A DNA stretch of 64,000 nucleotides from Pseudomonas syringae (GCF_001698815.1 NZ_LGSI01000013.1:1-64000); one strand, 5' to 3'; numbered from the stretch's first letter, positions 19,195 to 30,026 are shown. The notes: generated by a model not told the origin, from the letters alone. Translations and numbers: made by a program.

Positions 19195-20096
19195 AGATCG
19201 CTGTGCTGTCGCGTAACCCGCGTCTGTATTCAACCCGTCGTCTGGTCGAAGCTGGTATTGAACGCGGCCATGAGATGGTGGTGATCGACACCCTGCGCGC
19301 CTATATGAACATCGCCAGCCACAAGCCGCAGATTCACTATCGCGGCAAACCGCTGGAAGGTTTCGACGCGGTGATCCCGCGCATCGGGGCTTCAGTGACG
19401 TTTTATGGCTGCGCGGTGTTGCGCCAGTTTGAAATGATGGGTGTGTTCCCGCTCAACGAGTCGGTGGCCATCGCCCGCTCGCGGGACAAGCTGCGTTCGC
19501 TGCAATTACTGTCACGGCGCGGGATCGGCCTGCCGGTCACCGGTTTTGCTCACTCACCGGATGATATTCCCGACCTGATCCAGATGGTCAACGGCGCGCC
19601 CCTGGTGATCAAGGTGCTGGAAGGCACCCAAGGCATCGGCGTCGTGCTGTGCGAGACGGCAACCGCCGCTGAATCGGTGATCGAGGCGTTTATGGGCCTC
19701 AAGCAAGACATCATGGTTCAGGAGTACATCAAGGAGGCGGGCGGCGCGGATATTCGCTGCTTCGTGGTCGGCGACAAGGTCATCGCCTCGATGAAGCGTC
19801 AGGCCAAGCCAGGCGAGTTCCGCTCCAACCTGCATCGTGGCGGCAGCGCCAGCCTGATCAAGATCACCCCGGAAGAGCGCATGACCGCCATTCGCGCCGC
19901 CAAGGTCATGGGCCTGAGCGTCGCGGGCGTCGACATCCTGCGCTCCAATCACGGGCCGCTGGTGATGGAAGTCAATTCGTCACCGGGGCTGGAAGGTATC
20001 GAAGTCACCACCAGCAAGGACGTGGCCGGGATGATTATCGAATACCTGGAGAAAAATAGCGGCCCGCATATGACGCGGACTAAAGGGAAAGGCTGA
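19191..20096 (+). CDS. rimK: ribosomal protein S6 glutamate ligase
   Basis: ATP-grasp ligase that adds glutamate residues to the C-terminus of ribosomal protein S6. The 301-residue protein opens [21 protein letters not shown] and shows the ATP-grasp stretches [45 protein letters not shown] and metal-binding [17 protein letters not shown]. The start overlaps the rimB stop by four bases, so the three genes are one coupled operon, ended by a REP 15 bases on. Confidence 0.95.
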   Translation: MKIAVLSRNPRLYSTRRLVEAGIERGHEMVVIDTLRAYMNIASHKPQIHYRGKPLEGFDAVIPRIGASVTFYGCAVLRQFEMMGVFPLNESVAIARSRDKLRSLQLLSRRGIGLPVTGFAHSPDDIPDLIQMVNGAPLVIKVLEGTQGIGVVLCETATAAESVIEAFMGLKQDIMVQEYIKEAGGADIRCFVVGDKVIASMKRQAKPGEFRSNLHRGGSASLIKITPEERMTAIRAAKVMGLSVAGVDILRSNHGPLVMEVNSSPGLEGIEVTTSKDVAGMIIEYLEKNSGPHMTRTKGKG

Positions 20097-20110
20097 CGGC
20101 ATCGTGATTG

Positions 20111-20180
20111 TGTAGGAGCCAACTTGTTGGCGAGGCGGTGTTTCAGATACCGCAGCTCGCGAGCAAGCTCGCTCCCACAC
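20111..20180. repeat. REP, hybrid arms
   Basis: Left arm TGTAGGAGCCAACTTGTTGGCGAGGC and right arm CTCGCGAGCAAGCTCGCTCCCACA: arms from two related REP subtypes facing each other between the convergent rimK and amgS genes. Confidence 0.8.
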
Positions 20181-20190
20181 ACACGTCGTT

Positions 20191-21513
20191 TTAAACCGCA
20201 TCCCTTGGCAACATCAGCCCCAGCGGCAGGCGCACTCGCGCTTCCAGCCCGCCACCTGAACGATTACGCAGTTCCACATTGCCGCCATGCATGGCAGCGA
20301 TGCGCTTGACGATGGCCAGACCCAGACCGGTGCCTTTGCCGCTGCGGGCACGATCGCCACGGATGAAGGGATTGAAGATCACTTCCAGCTCCGATGGATC
20401 GATACCCGTCCCGCGATCCAGTACGCTCAGCACCACGTAGGGCGCATTGGCGTCGCCTGACACGTAAGCCGCCACTTCGATGCCATTCCCCGCATGATGC
20501 ATGGCATTGCCGATCAGATTGTTCAGCAGGCGCTTCATCGACACCCGACGCAGCGGGAACGGCGGGATCGTTTCCAGGCACAAGCGAATCTGCTCTTCGG
20601 AGAGTTCCGGGTTGTTGTAGGGCGCAACCACTTCACGCACCAGATCACTCAGGTCGACTTCTTCGATTTCTTCGTCACGGCCGTCGCGGATGAACGCCAG
20701 GAACTGATCAAGAATGGCGTCCATGTCTTCGATGTCACGCACCATGCCCTCGGTCAGTTCGTTTTCATCTGTCATCAGTTCCAGCGACAACCGCAAGCGA
20801 GTCAGCGGCGTGCGCAGGTCATGGGAAACCCCGGCCAGCATCAGTTCCCGCTCCTGACCGGCCTGTTCGACGTCCTCGGCCATCTGGTTGAAGGCCCGGT
20901 AAACCTCGGTCATCTCGCTGGGCGTATCGCTCACCGGCAGGCGTACGCTGCGTCCTTGCCCGAGTTGGCGGGCGGCGAAGACCAGACGTTTAAGCGGCTG
21001 GTTGAGTTGCCGGACGAAAATCCAGGCGGACGCCGTGGACAGCAAACCAATGGCCAGGAACCAGCCCAGCACGCTCCAGATTTTCTGCCCGCGCAGTGGA
21101 TGCGGATACAACGGGACTTTCAGCCAGCCGTCACCAAGGCTCGGCGCACGCACCCACAGGGCGGGCGGTGCGTGGACGCGCAAACGGACTTCGGTGTCGG
21201 CCCCCAGCTCGGCCTGCATCTGGCGCTGATAGATCTCGCTGTACGGCCAGTGCTGCTCGCCCTCCGGTACACCGCCGCCCACCACACGAATCAAGCCCGC
21301 TGCATCGGCAATCGCCTCGCGGTCGTCTTCTTTGGCCGCCCAATAGGCACGCAAGGTCAACGCCACGCCATGGCTGTATTGCCGGTCGACCAGCACGTCC
21401 TCATTCATCAGCAGATAAACCAGGGTCAACGCCTTGGAAAACAGCACGACGATGAGCACCAGCCAGAGGGTGCGGGAGAAAAAGCTTTGCGGAAACCAGA
21501 GCGGGGTCTTCAT
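20191..21513 (-). CDS. amgS: sensor histidine kinase AmgS/EnvZ type
   Basis: Inner-membrane kinase, 440 residues: membrane segments at about 13-35 and 146-168 with a periplasmic region between, HAMP, then the H-box GVSHDLRTPLTRLRLSLELM (His231), N-box LLNNLIGNAMHHAG and G-boxes LDRGTGIDPSE and GKGTGLGLAIVKRIAAMHGG. With AmgR it forms the EnvZ/OmpR-like pair that in P. aeruginosa handles cell-envelope stress and aminoglycoside tolerance. No clear ribosome site precedes ATG 21513, and a terminator-like hairpin separates it from amgR, so its level may be set by read-through. Confidence 0.92.
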   Translation of the reverse strand: MKTPLWFPQSFFSRTLWLVLIVVLFSKALTLVYLLMNEDVLVDRQYSHGVALTLRAYWAAKEDDREAIADAAGLIRVVGGGVPEGEQHWPYSEIYQRQMQAELGADTEVRLRVHAPPALWVRAPSLGDGWLKVPLYPHPLRGQKIWSVLGWFLAIGLLSTASAWIFVRQLNQPLKRLVFAARQLGQGRSVRLPVSDTPSEMTEVYRAFNQMAEDVEQAGQERELMLAGVSHDLRTPLTRLRLSLELMTDENELTEGMVRDIEDMDAILDQFLAFIRDGRDEEIEEVDLSDLVREVVAPYNNPELSEEQIRLCLETIPPFPLRRVSMKRLLNNLIGNAMHHAGNGIEVAAYVSGDANAPYVVLSVLDRGTGIDPSELEVIFNPFIRGDRARSGKGTGLGLAIVKRIAAMHGGNVELRNRSGGGLEARVRLPLGLMLPRDAV

Positions 21514-21590
21514 AACTGCAGCTATACACTTTGCAGGGCGAGCCAGGCTCGCAGGGTTTGCGAAACGCGAATGATGTCAAACGCAGGAAC

Positions 21591-21633
21591 GCGAAAACCA
21601 AAACGTCGATAACCCCTTCAAGGGTTATCGACG
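21591..21633 (-). terminator. terminator-like hairpin between amgR and amgS
   Basis: On the minus strand a perfect 12-bp stem (CGTCGATAACCC with its complement, loop of six) is followed by TTTTGGTTTT. It lies in the 157-base gap between the response regulator and the kinase, so it could trim or attenuate transcription into amgS. Confidence 0.6.
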
Positions 21634-21670
21634 TGACTGGCAGCGGCTTCGAGTAGCTGACGAAAACCGA

Positions 21671-22411
21671 TTATCGATTACCGGCGCCATCAGGAACGAA
21701 TACATAACCAACACCCCAGACGGTCTGGATGTAGCGTGGCTTGGACGGGTCCGGCTCGATCAGGCGGCGCAGACGGGAAATCTGCACGTCAATCGAACGC
21801 TCCAGAGCATCCCACTCCCGACCACGGGCCAGATTCATCAGCTTGTCGCGGGTCAGCGGCTCGCGGGCATGCATCACCAGCGCCTTGAGTACGGCAAATT
21901 CACCGGTGGTGAGCATGTGTACTTCTTCGCCACGCTTGAGTTCGCGGGTTGCCAGAGACAGCTCGTAGTCGCCGAAGCTGACCGACTCGTCTTCACTGCC
22001 CGGCGCACCAGGGACCGGCGCAGCCTGACGACGCAAGACAGCCTTGACGCGGGCCATCAGCTCATCGGGGTTGAAAGGCTTGGCGAGGTAATCGTCAGCG
22101 CCCAGTTCCAGACCCTTGATGCGGCTCAGCTCGTCGCCCTTGGCGGTCAGCATGATGATCGGAACCTGATTGTTGGCGGCGCGCAGGCGACGGCAGGCAG
22201 ACAGGCCATCTTCGCCAGGCAGCATCAAGTCCAGAACCACAAGGTTGAACACCTCGCGCGCCAGCAGGCGATCCATTTGTTCGACGTTGGCCACGGCCCG
22301 GGCGCGATAGCCCTTGCTGGTGAAAAAACGTTCCAACAGGCTGCTCAATCCCGGATCGTCATCAACGATCAGGATTTTTTCGCCTTCAGCAGTTTGTGCA
22401 GTGCTGCTCAT
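21671..22411 (-). CDS. amgR: response regulator AmgR/OmpR type
   Basis: OmpR-family DNA-binding response regulator of 246 residues. Receiver domain at about 12-125 with acidic triad VDDD, phosphoacceptor Asp61 in VVLDLMLPGEDG and lysine in DYLAKPFNPDEL; winged-helix effector at about 140-240 with SRLRRLIEPDPSKPRYIQTVWGVGYVF. ATG at 22411 is preferred because AAAGGAG lies just upstream; a longer frame to 22501 adds 30 unrelated residues. Partner kinase is the downstream amgS. Confidence 0.95.
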   Translation of the reverse strand: MSSTAQTAEGEKILIVDDDPGLSSLLERFFTSKGYRARAVANVEQMDRLLAREVFNLVVLDLMLPGEDGLSACRRLRAANNQVPIIMLTAKGDELSRIKGLELGADDYLAKPFNPDELMARVKAVLRRQAAPVPGAPGSEDESVSFGDYELSLATRELKRGEEVHMLTTGEFAVLKALVMHAREPLTRDKLMNLARGREWDALERSIDVQISRLRRLIEPDPSKPRYIQTVWGVGYVFVPDGAGNR

Positions 22412-22657
22412 AGATGCTCCTTTGATCTCGGCGCGCATTATGGCGTAGCTGCTGTGATGCGCACCGTGTGCATTGTTAGCAGATTTTACCGGGGCCGCCA
22501 CTGGCAGCTGTTTTCCGGCGCAAATAGAGCGGTTTGATCGGCTAATCCCCTAATCGGGCAGCGCTGGGTATAATGCGCCGCCCTTGAAGTCAGGCAACGC
22601 CTGAACATGGCAGTTCGCTAGCAACAGATTTTTTTGCTCACAACTCCAGGTGGTCTT

Positions 22658-24982
22658 ATGGACAGCATTAACAGTCGCATCGCCGAAGAACTCGGTGTCC
22701 GCCCGCAACAAGTCGCAGCGGCCGTAGCGCTACTGGATGAAGGCTCGACAGTGCCCTTCATTTCCCGCTACCGCAAGGAAGTGACTGGCAGCCTCGATGA
22801 CACGCAATTGCGTCATCTTGAAGAGCGCCTGCGCTACCTGCGTGAACTCGACGAGCGGCGCATCAGCATCCTTGCCAGCATCGAAGAGCAAGGCAAGCTG
22901 ACCCCCGAGCTGGCCCGCGATATCAAACTCGCTGACACCAAGACCCGCCTCGAAGATTTGTACCTGCCTTACAAGCAAAAACGCCGCACCAAGGGCCAGA
23001 TCGCGCTCGAAGCCGGCCTTGGTGAACTGGCTGACGGCCTGTTCAGCGACCCGAGCCTGACGCCGGAAACCGAAGCCGCACGCTTCGTGGACGCCGAAAA
23101 AGGTGTCGCCGATGTCAAAGCCGCGCTGGAAGGCGCCAAATACATCCTCATGGAACGCTTCGCCGAAGACGCGACCTTGCTGGACAAGCTGCGCAGCTTC
23201 CTCAAGCAGGAAGCGGTGATCAGCGCCCGGGTCGTGGCCGGCAAGGAAGAAGAAGGCGCCAAGTTTCGCGATTACTTTGAGCACGATGAGCCGCTGAAAA
23301 GCATGCCGTCGCACCGCGCGCTGGCGATTTTTCGCGGCCGCAACGAAGGTTTCCTCAGTTCGGCCATGAAGGTCGGCGAAGAATTGCCCGGCGCCATGCA
23401 CCCTTGCGAAATGATGATCAGCGAGCGTTTCGGTCTGCAAAACCAGAACCGTCCTGCCGATAAATGGCTGGGCGAAGTGGTGCGCTGGACTTGGAAGGTC
23501 AAGCTCTACAGCCATCTGGAAACCGACCTGTTCGGCGAACTGCGCGAAGGCGCGGAAACCGAAGCGATCAATGTGTTCGCCCACAACCTGCATGACCTGC
23601 TGCTCGCCGCTCCGGCCGGCCCGCGCGCCACCTTGGGCCTGGACCCAGGCCTGCGCACCGGTTGCAAGGTCGCGGTGGTCGATTCCACCGGCAAGATGCT
23701 GGACTACGCCACGGTTTACCCGCACGTGCCGAAGAACCAGTGGGATCAGACCATCGCCGTGTTGGCTGCGCTGTGCGCCAAGCATTCGGTGGACCTGATC
23801 GCCATCGGCAACGGCACGGCCAGCCGTGAAACCGACAAGCTCGCCGCCGAACTGATCAAAAAATACCCAGGCCTGAAAATGACCAAGGTCATGGTCTCCG
23901 AGGCTGGCGCTTCGGTGTATTCGGCGTCGGAACTGGCCGCCAAGGAATTCCCGGATCTGGACGTGTCGATCCGTGGCGCGGTGTCCATCGCCCGTCGCTT
24001 ACAGGATCCGCTGGCCGAATTGGTGAAGATCGATCCGAAGTCCATCGGCGTCGGCCAATATCAGCATGACGTTTCGCAGCTCAAGCTGGCCCGTGGCCTG
24101 GACGCTGTGGTCGAAGATTGCGTGAACGCGGTTGGCGTCGACGTGAATACCGCTTCGGTTGCCCTGCTGGCGCGGATTTCCGGCCTCAACACCACGCTGG
24201 CGCAGAATATCGTCGCTCACCGCGATGAAAACGGTGCGTTCAAGTCCCGTGCGGCGCTGAAGAAAGTCCCGCGTCTGGGCGAAAAAACCTTCGAACAGGC
24301 GGCGGGTTTCCTGCGTGTGATGAACGGCGACAATCCGCTGGATTCCTCGGCGGTTCACCCGGAAGCGTATCCGCTGGTCAAGCGCATCGCTGCTGAAACC
24401 GACCGTGATATCCGCTCGCTGATCGGCGACGCCAGTTTCCTCAAGCGTCTGGACCCGAAAAAGTACACCGACGAAACCTTCGGTCTGCCAACGGTCACCG
24501 ACATCCTGCAAGAGCTGGAAAAACCGGGCCGTGATCCACGTCCGGAGTTCAAGACCGCCGAGTTCCAGGAAGGCGTTGAAGACTTGAAAGACCTGCAACT
24601 GGGCATGATCCTCGAAGGTGTCGTCACCAACGTCACTAACTTCGGTGCGTTCGTCGATATCGGCGTACACCAGGACGGTCTGGTGCATATCTCGGCGCTG
24701 TCCGAGAAATTCATCAAGGACCCGCGTGAAGCGGTGAAAGCGGGCGACGTGGTCAAGGTCAAGGTCATGGAAGTGGACATCCCGCGCAAACGCGTCGGAT
24801 TGTCGATGCGCATGAGCGACACTCCGGGCGAGAAAATCGACGGCGCTCGCGGCGCACGGCCGGGCTCGGCCCCGCGTCAGCAGCAGAGCAGCGCGCCACG
24901 CAAGGAAACCCAGGCAGCAGCCCCGGCGAACAACGCCATGGCTTCGCTGTTCGCCAACGCCAAACAACTGAAGAAGCGCTGA
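22658..24982 (+). CDS. tex: RNA-binding transcriptional accessory protein Tex
   Basis: Cytoplasmic nucleic-acid-binding protein tied to transcription. At 774 residues it is full length: N-terminal helical Tex domain, YqgF/RNase H-like domain ([27 protein letters not shown]), helix-hairpin-helix repeats ([28 protein letters not shown]) and a C-terminal S1 domain ([31 protein letters not shown]), then an Ala/Gln-rich tail. ATG at 22658 has AGGTGG before it. A TATAAT at 22569-22574 may be the -10 box. It ends in a TGATG overlap with the thioesterase gene. Confidence 0.96.
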   Translation: MDSINSRIAEELGVRPQQVAAAVALLDEGSTVPFISRYRKEVTGSLDDTQLRHLEERLRYLRELDERRISILASIEEQGKLTPELARDIKLADTKTRLEDLYLPYKQKRRTKGQIALEAGLGELADGLFSDPSLTPETEAARFVDAEKGVADVKAALEGAKYILMERFAEDATLLDKLRSFLKQEAVISARVVAGKEEEGAKFRDYFEHDEPLKSMPSHRALAIFRGRNEGFLSSAMKVGEELPGAMHPCEMMISERFGLQNQNRPADKWLGEVVRWTWKVKLYSHLETDLFGELREGAETEAINVFAHNLHDLLLAAPAGPRATLGLDPGLRTGCKVAVVDSTGKMLDYATVYPHVPKNQWDQTIAVLAALCAKHSVDLIAIGNGTASRETDKLAAELIKKYPGLKMTKVMVSEAGASVYSASELAAKEFPDLDVSIRGAVSIARRLQDPLAELVKIDPKSIGVGQYQHDVSQLKLARGLDAVVEDCVNAVGVDVNTASVALLARISGLNTTLAQNIVAHRDENGAFKSRAALKKVPRLGEKTFEQAAGFLRVMNGDNPLDSSAVHPEAYPLVKRIAAETDRDIRSLIGDASFLKRLDPKKYTDETFGLPTVTDILQELEKPGRDPRPEFKTAEFQEGVEDLKDLQLGMILEGVVTNVTNFGAFVDIGVHQDGLVHISALSEKFIKDPREAVKAGDVVKVKVMEVDIPRKRVGLSMRMSDTPGEKIDGARGARPGSAPRQQQSSAPRKETQAAAPANNAMASLFANAKQLKKR

Positions 24983-25365
24983 TGGACATTCCTGAAGGCC
25001 TTACCGAAAGCGCGTATTTTCGCGCCATCGGCTGCCAGTTGCGGCGGCTCGACGTCGGCGTTGCCGAAGTGGCGCTGCCGCTGGAGCCGCACCTGCGCAA
25101 TCGCGGCAACGTGATGCACGGCGGCGCGATTTTCAGCCTGGTCGATATCGCCATGGGCCTGGCTTGCTCCAGTTCCCATGGCTTTGATCAGCGCAGCGCG
25201 ACCATCGAATGCAAGATCAACTACGTGCGCGCGGTCGCTGAGGGCGAAGTCCTGTGCATCGCCAAGGTGCTGCATGCGGGCCGTCGCACACTGGTCGTCG
25301 AAGCCGAAGTGGTCCAGGGCGACAAACTGGTCGCAAAAGCACAAGGCACGTTCGCTGTGCTCTAG
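24982..25365 (+). CDS. PaaI family hotdog-fold thioesterase
   Basis: Small acyl-CoA thioesterase-like protein, 127 residues, single hotdog domain with the motif GNVMHGGAIFSLVDIAMGLACSS (HGG loop) and SATIECKINYVRAV, followed by the LHAGRRTLVVEAEVVQGD strand. Its start codon overlaps the tex stop, implying cotranscription, as in other Pseudomonas. The natural substrate is unknown. Confidence 0.88.
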   Translation: MDIPEGLTESAYFRAIGCQLRRLDVGVAEVALPLEPHLRNRGNVMHGGAIFSLVDIAMGLACSSSHGFDQRSATIECKINYVRAVAEGEVLCIAKVLHAGRRTLVVEAEVVQGDKLVAKAQGTFAVL

Positions 25366-25593
25366 CTGTCACCCCCGGATTTGAGTTAATTTCGGCGTTG
25401 CGAAAGCGGCGTCGGAATTTTCCGGGTTCGCTGTGGCCAGAATGGGCAACGGGTAATGGCGTTTTCGAACCAGGCTCTGTACGAACTATCTATAGGGCGC
25501 AAAACCAGGCGACAACGCCAGTTCCCACCTCACCCTTGTACACCGGCATGTCCACCCCCATATTGGGGCGACTGACGCGTGAAGGAATCCAAC
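25366..25593. other. intergenic stretch before gshA
   Basis: About 230 bases without a gene. The gshA promoter is expected here; I see no confident -35/-10 pair, hairpin or repeat. Confidence 0.4.
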
Positions 25594-27180
25594 TTGAGCG
25601 AACTTCTCAACCGCCGCCTGGCTTTGCTTGGCGAGCGCACTAACCTCTCTCTGCTGGAGCAGTGCCTGCACGGTATTGAGCGTGAATGCCTGCGCGTGAC
25701 CGGCGAAGCACGCCTGGCCCAGACGCCTCACCCTGAAGAGCTGGGCGCTGCGCTGACCAACAGCCTGATTACCACTGACTATTCCGAGTCGTTGCTGGAG
25801 TTCATCACGCCCGCGCTGGCTGATCCGGCGGCCACCCTGGAAAGCCTCGACAAGATCCACCGATTTGCCTACAGCAAGCTGGGCAGCGAGTTCCTCTGGA
25901 GCCCGTCGATGCCTTGCCCGCTGCCTGCCGAAGAAGACATTCCGATTGCCTATTACGGCACGTCGAATATCGGCAAGCTCAAGTACGTGTATCGCAAGGG
26001 GCTGGCCCTGCGTTATGGCAAGACCATGCAGTGCATCGCCGGGATTCATTACAATTTTTCCCTGCCGGAAGCGGTCTGGCCGGTGCTCAAGCAAACCGAG
26101 CAGTTCGAAGGCAGCGCTCGCGAGTATCAGTCGCATTCCTACATTGCACTGATCCGTAACTTCCGCCGCTACAGCTGGTTGCTGATGTACCTGTTCGGCG
26201 CTTCGCCGGCCCTGGACGCTGGTTTCCTGCGCGGGCGAGCGCATCAGCTGGATCAGTTCGATGCCGACACACTCTATCTGCCGTACGCGACCAGCTTGCG
26301 TATGAGCGATCTGGGCTATCAAAGCAACGCCCAGGCTGGTCTGACGCCTTGCTATAACGATCTGCTCAGCTACACCGACAGCCTGCGCAAAGCGGTGGCA
26401 ACGCCCTACGCGCCGTATGTCGAAATCGGCACCCACAAGGACGGCGAGTGGATTCAGCTCAACACCAACGTGTTGCAGATTGAAAACGAGTACTACTCCA
26501 ATATCCGCCCGAAACGTGTGACCTACTCGGGCGAACGTCCGATTCAGGCGCTGGTTGCCCGTGGCGTGCAATACGTTGAAGTGCGCTGCCTGGACATCAA
26601 CCCGTTCCTGCCGACCGGCATCGACTTGCAGCAATCGCGCTTCATCGATGCGTTCGTGCTGTATTGCGCCCTGCAGGAAAGCCCGCAACTGGCCAATAAC
26701 GAGTGCAACAATGCTGCGTCGAACTTCCTGACCGTGGTCAAGGAAGGCCGCCGTCCGGGCCTGGAATTGAATCGCAATGACAGCACCATCGACCTGAAAG
26801 CCTGGGCGACCGAGCTGTTGGAGAAGATCAAACCGATCGCCCTGCTGCTCGACGAAGCGCAAGGCACTGACGAACACATCAAGTCGATCGCGGCGCAGCA
26901 ATCGAAGGTCAACGACTCATCCCTGACCCCTTCGGCCAAAGTGCTGGCAAGCATGACCGAGCACAAGGAAGGCTTCACCGCATTCTCGATGCGCCAGAGC
27001 CAGCTGCATGCCGATTACTTCCGCAGCAACCCGCTGAGCGTCGAGGAGCAATCGAACTTCGAAACCCTGGCCCGAACCTCCATCGTCGAACAGGCCGAGC
27101 TGGAACAGACCGAAGAAGTGGTGGATTTCGATACGTTCGTCGGGGCTTATCAGGCGAGTATTCTGCGGATCAGTAACTGA
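25594..27180 (+). CDS. gshA: glutamate-cysteine ligase
   Basis: First enzyme of glutathione synthesis: joins L-glutamate and L-cysteine using ATP. The 528-residue protein matches the proteobacterial GshA type, with [86 protein letters not shown] and [13 protein letters not shown] prefer the TTG at 25594 because AAGGAA precedes it at a good distance; a GTG at 25579 lies just upstream of that site. It draws on the cysteine supplied by genes at the left of the window. Confidence 0.95.
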   Translation: MSELLNRRLALLGERTNLSLLEQCLHGIERECLRVTGEARLAQTPHPEELGAALTNSLITTDYSESLLEFITPALADPAATLESLDKIHRFAYSKLGSEFLWSPSMPCPLPAEEDIPIAYYGTSNIGKLKYVYRKGLALRYGKTMQCIAGIHYNFSLPEAVWPVLKQTEQFEGSAREYQSHSYIALIRNFRRYSWLLMYLFGASPALDAGFLRGRAHQLDQFDADTLYLPYATSLRMSDLGYQSNAQAGLTPCYNDLLSYTDSLRKAVATPYAPYVEIGTHKDGEWIQLNTNVLQIENEYYSNIRPKRVTYSGERPIQALVARGVQYVEVRCLDINPFLPTGIDLQQSRFIDAFVLYCALQESPQLANNECNNAASNFLTVVKEGRRPGLELNRNDSTIDLKAWATELLEKIKPIALLLDEAQGTDEHIKSIAAQQSKVNDSSLTPSAKVLASMTEHKEGFTAFSMRQSQLHADYFRSNPLSVEEQSNFETLARTSIVEQAELEQTEEVVDFDTFVGAYQASILRISN

Positions 27181-27199
27181 CCGATTCGCGGCATCAACC

Positions 27200-27292
27200 T
27201 GTAGGACCGGATTCATCCGGGAAGGCGACGGTTCAGCCAACAGACTTGCATCTGCCGAGCTGCCGTCTTCGGGAATGAATTTCCTCCTACAG
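27200..27292. repeat. REP pair, GTAGGACCGG type (diverged)
   Basis: Left arm TGTAGGACCGGATTCATCCGGG and a diverged right arm ending CCTCCTACAGG, between convergent gshA and argA. It may double as the transcription barrier, as no separate terminator is visible. Confidence 0.75.
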
Positions 27293-27308
27293 GTTCATGA
27301 TTACCCGT

Positions 27309-28607
27309 TTACAACGCCTTCTCGAAGATCTTCGAATTGCGCTGGTAGTTGTAGAGCGATGCCCTTGCCGCGGGCATGCGGTCGACAGTGCTTGGCTCGA
27401 AGCCGCGTTCGCGGAACCAGTGGGCGGTGCGGGTAGTGAGGACGAACAGGGTTTTCAGGCCCAGTTCGCGGGCGCGGGTTTCGATGCGTTCGAGCAATTC
27501 GTCGCCGCGACCGCCGTGGCGGTATTCCGGGTTCACCGCCAGACACGCCAGCTCGCCCGCGTCCGAATCGGCGATGCGATACAGCGCCGCACAGGCGATG
27601 ATCAACCCCTCGCGCTCGACTACGCTGAATTGCTCGATCTCACGCTCCAGCACTTCGCGGGAACGGCGCACCAGAATGCCTTGCTCTTCCAGCGGCGTGA
27701 TCAAGTCCATCAGGCCGCCGACGTCCTCGATGGCCGCTTCGCGTACCAGTTCGAATTGTTCCTGCGCCACCAGCGTACCGCCGCCGTCACGAGTGAACAG
27801 CTCGGTGAGCAGCGCGCCGTCTTCCACGTAGCTGACAATGTGGCTGCGCCCGACGCCGCCGCGACAGGCTTCGGCCGCCGCTTCCAGCAGCTCCGCCTGA
27901 TAATTGGTGCCCAGACGCAGCATGTGCGCGGGAACCTGTTGCGGCCGCAGCTCGCGCACCAGGCGCCCTTGTTCATCAAGCAAGCCGGGCTCTTCGCCGA
28001 ACAGCAGCAGCTTGTCGGCGCCCAGATCGATAGCAGCGCGAGTCGCGACGTCTTCACAGGCGATATTGAAAATCTCGCCGGTTGGCGAATAACCAATCGG
28101 CGACAACAGCACGATATGGCGCTCGTCCAGCAGGCGATTGATACCTTTGCGGTCGATTCGACGCACTTCGCCGGTGTGCTGGTAATCCACGCCTTCGAGC
28201 ACGCCAATTGGCCGCGCCGTAACCAGATTGCCGCTGGTGACCCGCAGCCGCGAGCCCTGCATCGGCGAGGCGGCCATGTCCATGGACAGGCGCGCTTCGA
28301 TGTCCAGGCGCAAATGGCCAACCGCGTCGATCACACAATCCAGGGTTTCGGCATCGGTAATGCGCAGGTTGCGATGAAACTTGGGCGTCAGGCCACGCGC
28401 TGCCAGACGGCTTTCGATCTGGGGTCGCGAACCATGAACCAGCACCAGACGCACGCCCAGGCTGTGCAGCAGCACCAGGTCGTGGACGATATTGCCGAAA
28501 TTGGGATGTTCAACACCGTCGCCGGGCAACATCACGACAAAGGTGCGATCCCGGTGAGCGTTGATATAAGGCGAAGCGTGGCGAAGCCAGTTGACGTACT
28601 CGTGCAT
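27309..28607 (-). CDS. argA: amino-acid N-acetyltransferase (N-acetylglutamate synthase)
   Basis: Acetylates glutamate with acetyl-CoA, the first step of arginine synthesis. The 432-residue protein has an N-terminal amino-acid kinase-like domain that binds arginine for feedback inhibition (TFVVMLPGDGVEHPNFGNIVHDLVLLHSLGVRLVLVHGSRPQIE) and a C-terminal GNAT domain (ACLAVNPEYRHGGRGDELLERIETRARELGLKTLFVLTTRTAHWFRERGF). ATG at 28607 with AAGG upstream gives the usual Pseudomonas length. argE lies just upstream on the same strand, 127 bases apart. Confidence 0.96.
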   Translation of the reverse strand: MHEYVNWLRHASPYINAHRDRTFVVMLPGDGVEHPNFGNIVHDLVLLHSLGVRLVLVHGSRPQIESRLAARGLTPKFHRNLRITDAETLDCVIDAVGHLRLDIEARLSMDMAASPMQGSRLRVTSGNLVTARPIGVLEGVDYQHTGEVRRIDRKGINRLLDERHIVLLSPIGYSPTGEIFNIACEDVATRAAIDLGADKLLLFGEEPGLLDEQGRLVRELRPQQVPAHMLRLGTNYQAELLEAAAEACRGGVGRSHIVSYVEDGALLTELFTRDGGGTLVAQEQFELVREAAIEDVGGLMDLITPLEEQGILVRRSREVLEREIEQFSVVEREGLIIACAALYRIADSDAGELACLAVNPEYRHGGRGDELLERIETRARELGLKTLFVLTTRTAHWFRERGFEPSTVDRMPAARASLYNYQRNSKIFEKAL

Positions 28608-28734
28608 AACCTTGGGAGCCTGCGAGAAAAGATGGACGAAGGACAAAAACACTCACAACCGTGAAATGGTTATCGTCGGAACAGGCCTGGCAACACGCGC
28701 ACTCTCCTTTTCTGGGTGGTCAACAGCGCCCGAG

Positions 28735-29889
28735 TCATTGCGGGCTCAAGCAATAATGTTCGATCAACTGGCTCAATAGACGCACAGTAGGCTGCAAGCG
28801 TGACATTTCAAGGTATTCGCCCGGTTGATGCGCGCACGCAATGTCGCCAGGGCCCAATACCAGCGTCTCGCAACCCAAACGCTGAAAATAAGCTGCTTCA
28901 GTGCCGAATGCTACCGCCTCGGCGCGATGTCCTGTAAGACGCTCGGCAACCCGCACCAGTTCCGCATCGGCGTCCTGTTCGAACGGCGGAGCCTCGGGAA
29001 ACAGTGGCGCGTAATCGATTTTCACCTGATGCAGCTCCGCAAGCGGCTCCAGTTTTTGCCGGATCGCCGCGCGCAACACGCTTGGGTCCATGCCCGGCAA
29101 CGGCCGCAGATCGAACTCCAGGGAGCATTGGCCGCAGATTCGATTCGGGTTGTCGCCGCCATGGATGCAGCCGAAATTCAGGGTTGGCGTCGGCACGCTG
29201 AACTGCGGATTGCGATATTCCAGCTGCCATTGCTGGCGCAGGATTTTCAGCGCGCTGATCGCATCGTGCATGGCTTCCAGGGCGCTGTGGCCCAAGCTCG
29301 GATCGGACGAATGGCCGCTGCGCCCGAGAATATCGATGCGCTCCATCATTACGCCCTTGTGCAGGCGAATCGGCTTGAGCCCGGTGGGTTCGCCGATCAC
29401 GGCTGCGCGTCCCAGCGGCCGACCGGCTTCAGCCAGCGCCCGAGCGCCGGCCATCGAGCTTTCTTCGTCGCAGGTGGCGAGGATCAGCAGCGGTTGCCTG
29501 AACGGCTTGTCCAGCAGTGGCTGCACGGCTTCGATGACCAGCGCGAAAAAGCCTTTCATGTCGCAGCTGCCCAATCCTACCCAGCGGCCGTCAACTTCGG
29601 TCAGCTTCAGCGGATCGGTCTGCCACAACGCGCCGTCAAACGGCACGGTATCGCTGTGTCCCGCCAGCACCAGGCCGCCGGGGCCGCTGCCGAAACTGGC
29701 CAGCAGATTGAATTTTCCCGGCGAGACCTGCTGGATATCACAGGCAAAGCCCAGATCGCCCAGCCAGGTCGCCAACAGATCAATAACCGCGCGATTGGAC
29801 TGGTCCAGGGAAGGCTGCGTGCAGCTCACCGAAGGCGTGGCGATCAGGGCGGCAAACTGGTCTTTCATGGACGGCAAGGACATCGATGA
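28735..29889 (-). CDS. argE: acetylornithine deacetylase
   Basis: Zinc M20-family hydrolase releasing ornithine from N-acetylornithine in arginine synthesis. The 384-residue protein has VLAGHSDTVPFDG (metal His and Asp), ATCDEESSMAGARALAE (catalytic and metal Glu) and a dimerisation domain in the middle. ATG at 29889, with AGGAATC upstream, gives MSLPSMKDQFAALIATPSVSC, the family N-terminus. Pseudomonas also recycle acetyl groups with ArgJ, so ArgE may serve an additional role. Confidence 0.95.
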   Translation of the reverse strand, partial: SSMSLPSMKDQFAALIATPSVSCTQPSLDQSNRAVIDLLATWLGDLGFACDIQQVSPGKFNLLASFGSGPGGLVLAGHSDTVPFDGALWQTDPLKLTEVDGRWVGLGSCDMKGFFALVIEAVQPLLDKPFRQPLLILATCDEESSMAGARALAEAGRPLGRAAVIGEPTGLKPIRLHKGVMMERIDILGRSGHSSDPSLGHSALEAMHDAISALKILRQQWQLEYRNPQFSVPTPTLNFGCIHGGDNPNRICGQCSLEFDLRPLPGMDPSVLRAAIRQKLEPLAELHQVKIDYAPLFPEAPPFEQDADAELVRVAERLTGHRAEAVAFGTEAAYFQRLGCETLVLGPGDIACAHQPGEYLEMSRLQPTVRLLSQLIEHYCLSPQ

Positions 29890-30026
29890 TTCCTCAAAGC
29901 GGGTCAACACGCGGACCATCATAGGGCTATTGGGTGTTGGTAATAAACCGATCAAGGATGTTTGAAAGCGCTTTTATAGCCGTATCTCGTCGATAAGCCG
30001 CGCTGCCGGGAAGCAAGCGCTGTCCC

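Noticed and set aside
20494..21612. 372-codon open frame on the plus strand
   Set aside because: Antisense to amgS, whose kinase motifs are intact.
27297..28664. 455-codon open frame on the plus strand
   Set aside because: Antisense to argA.
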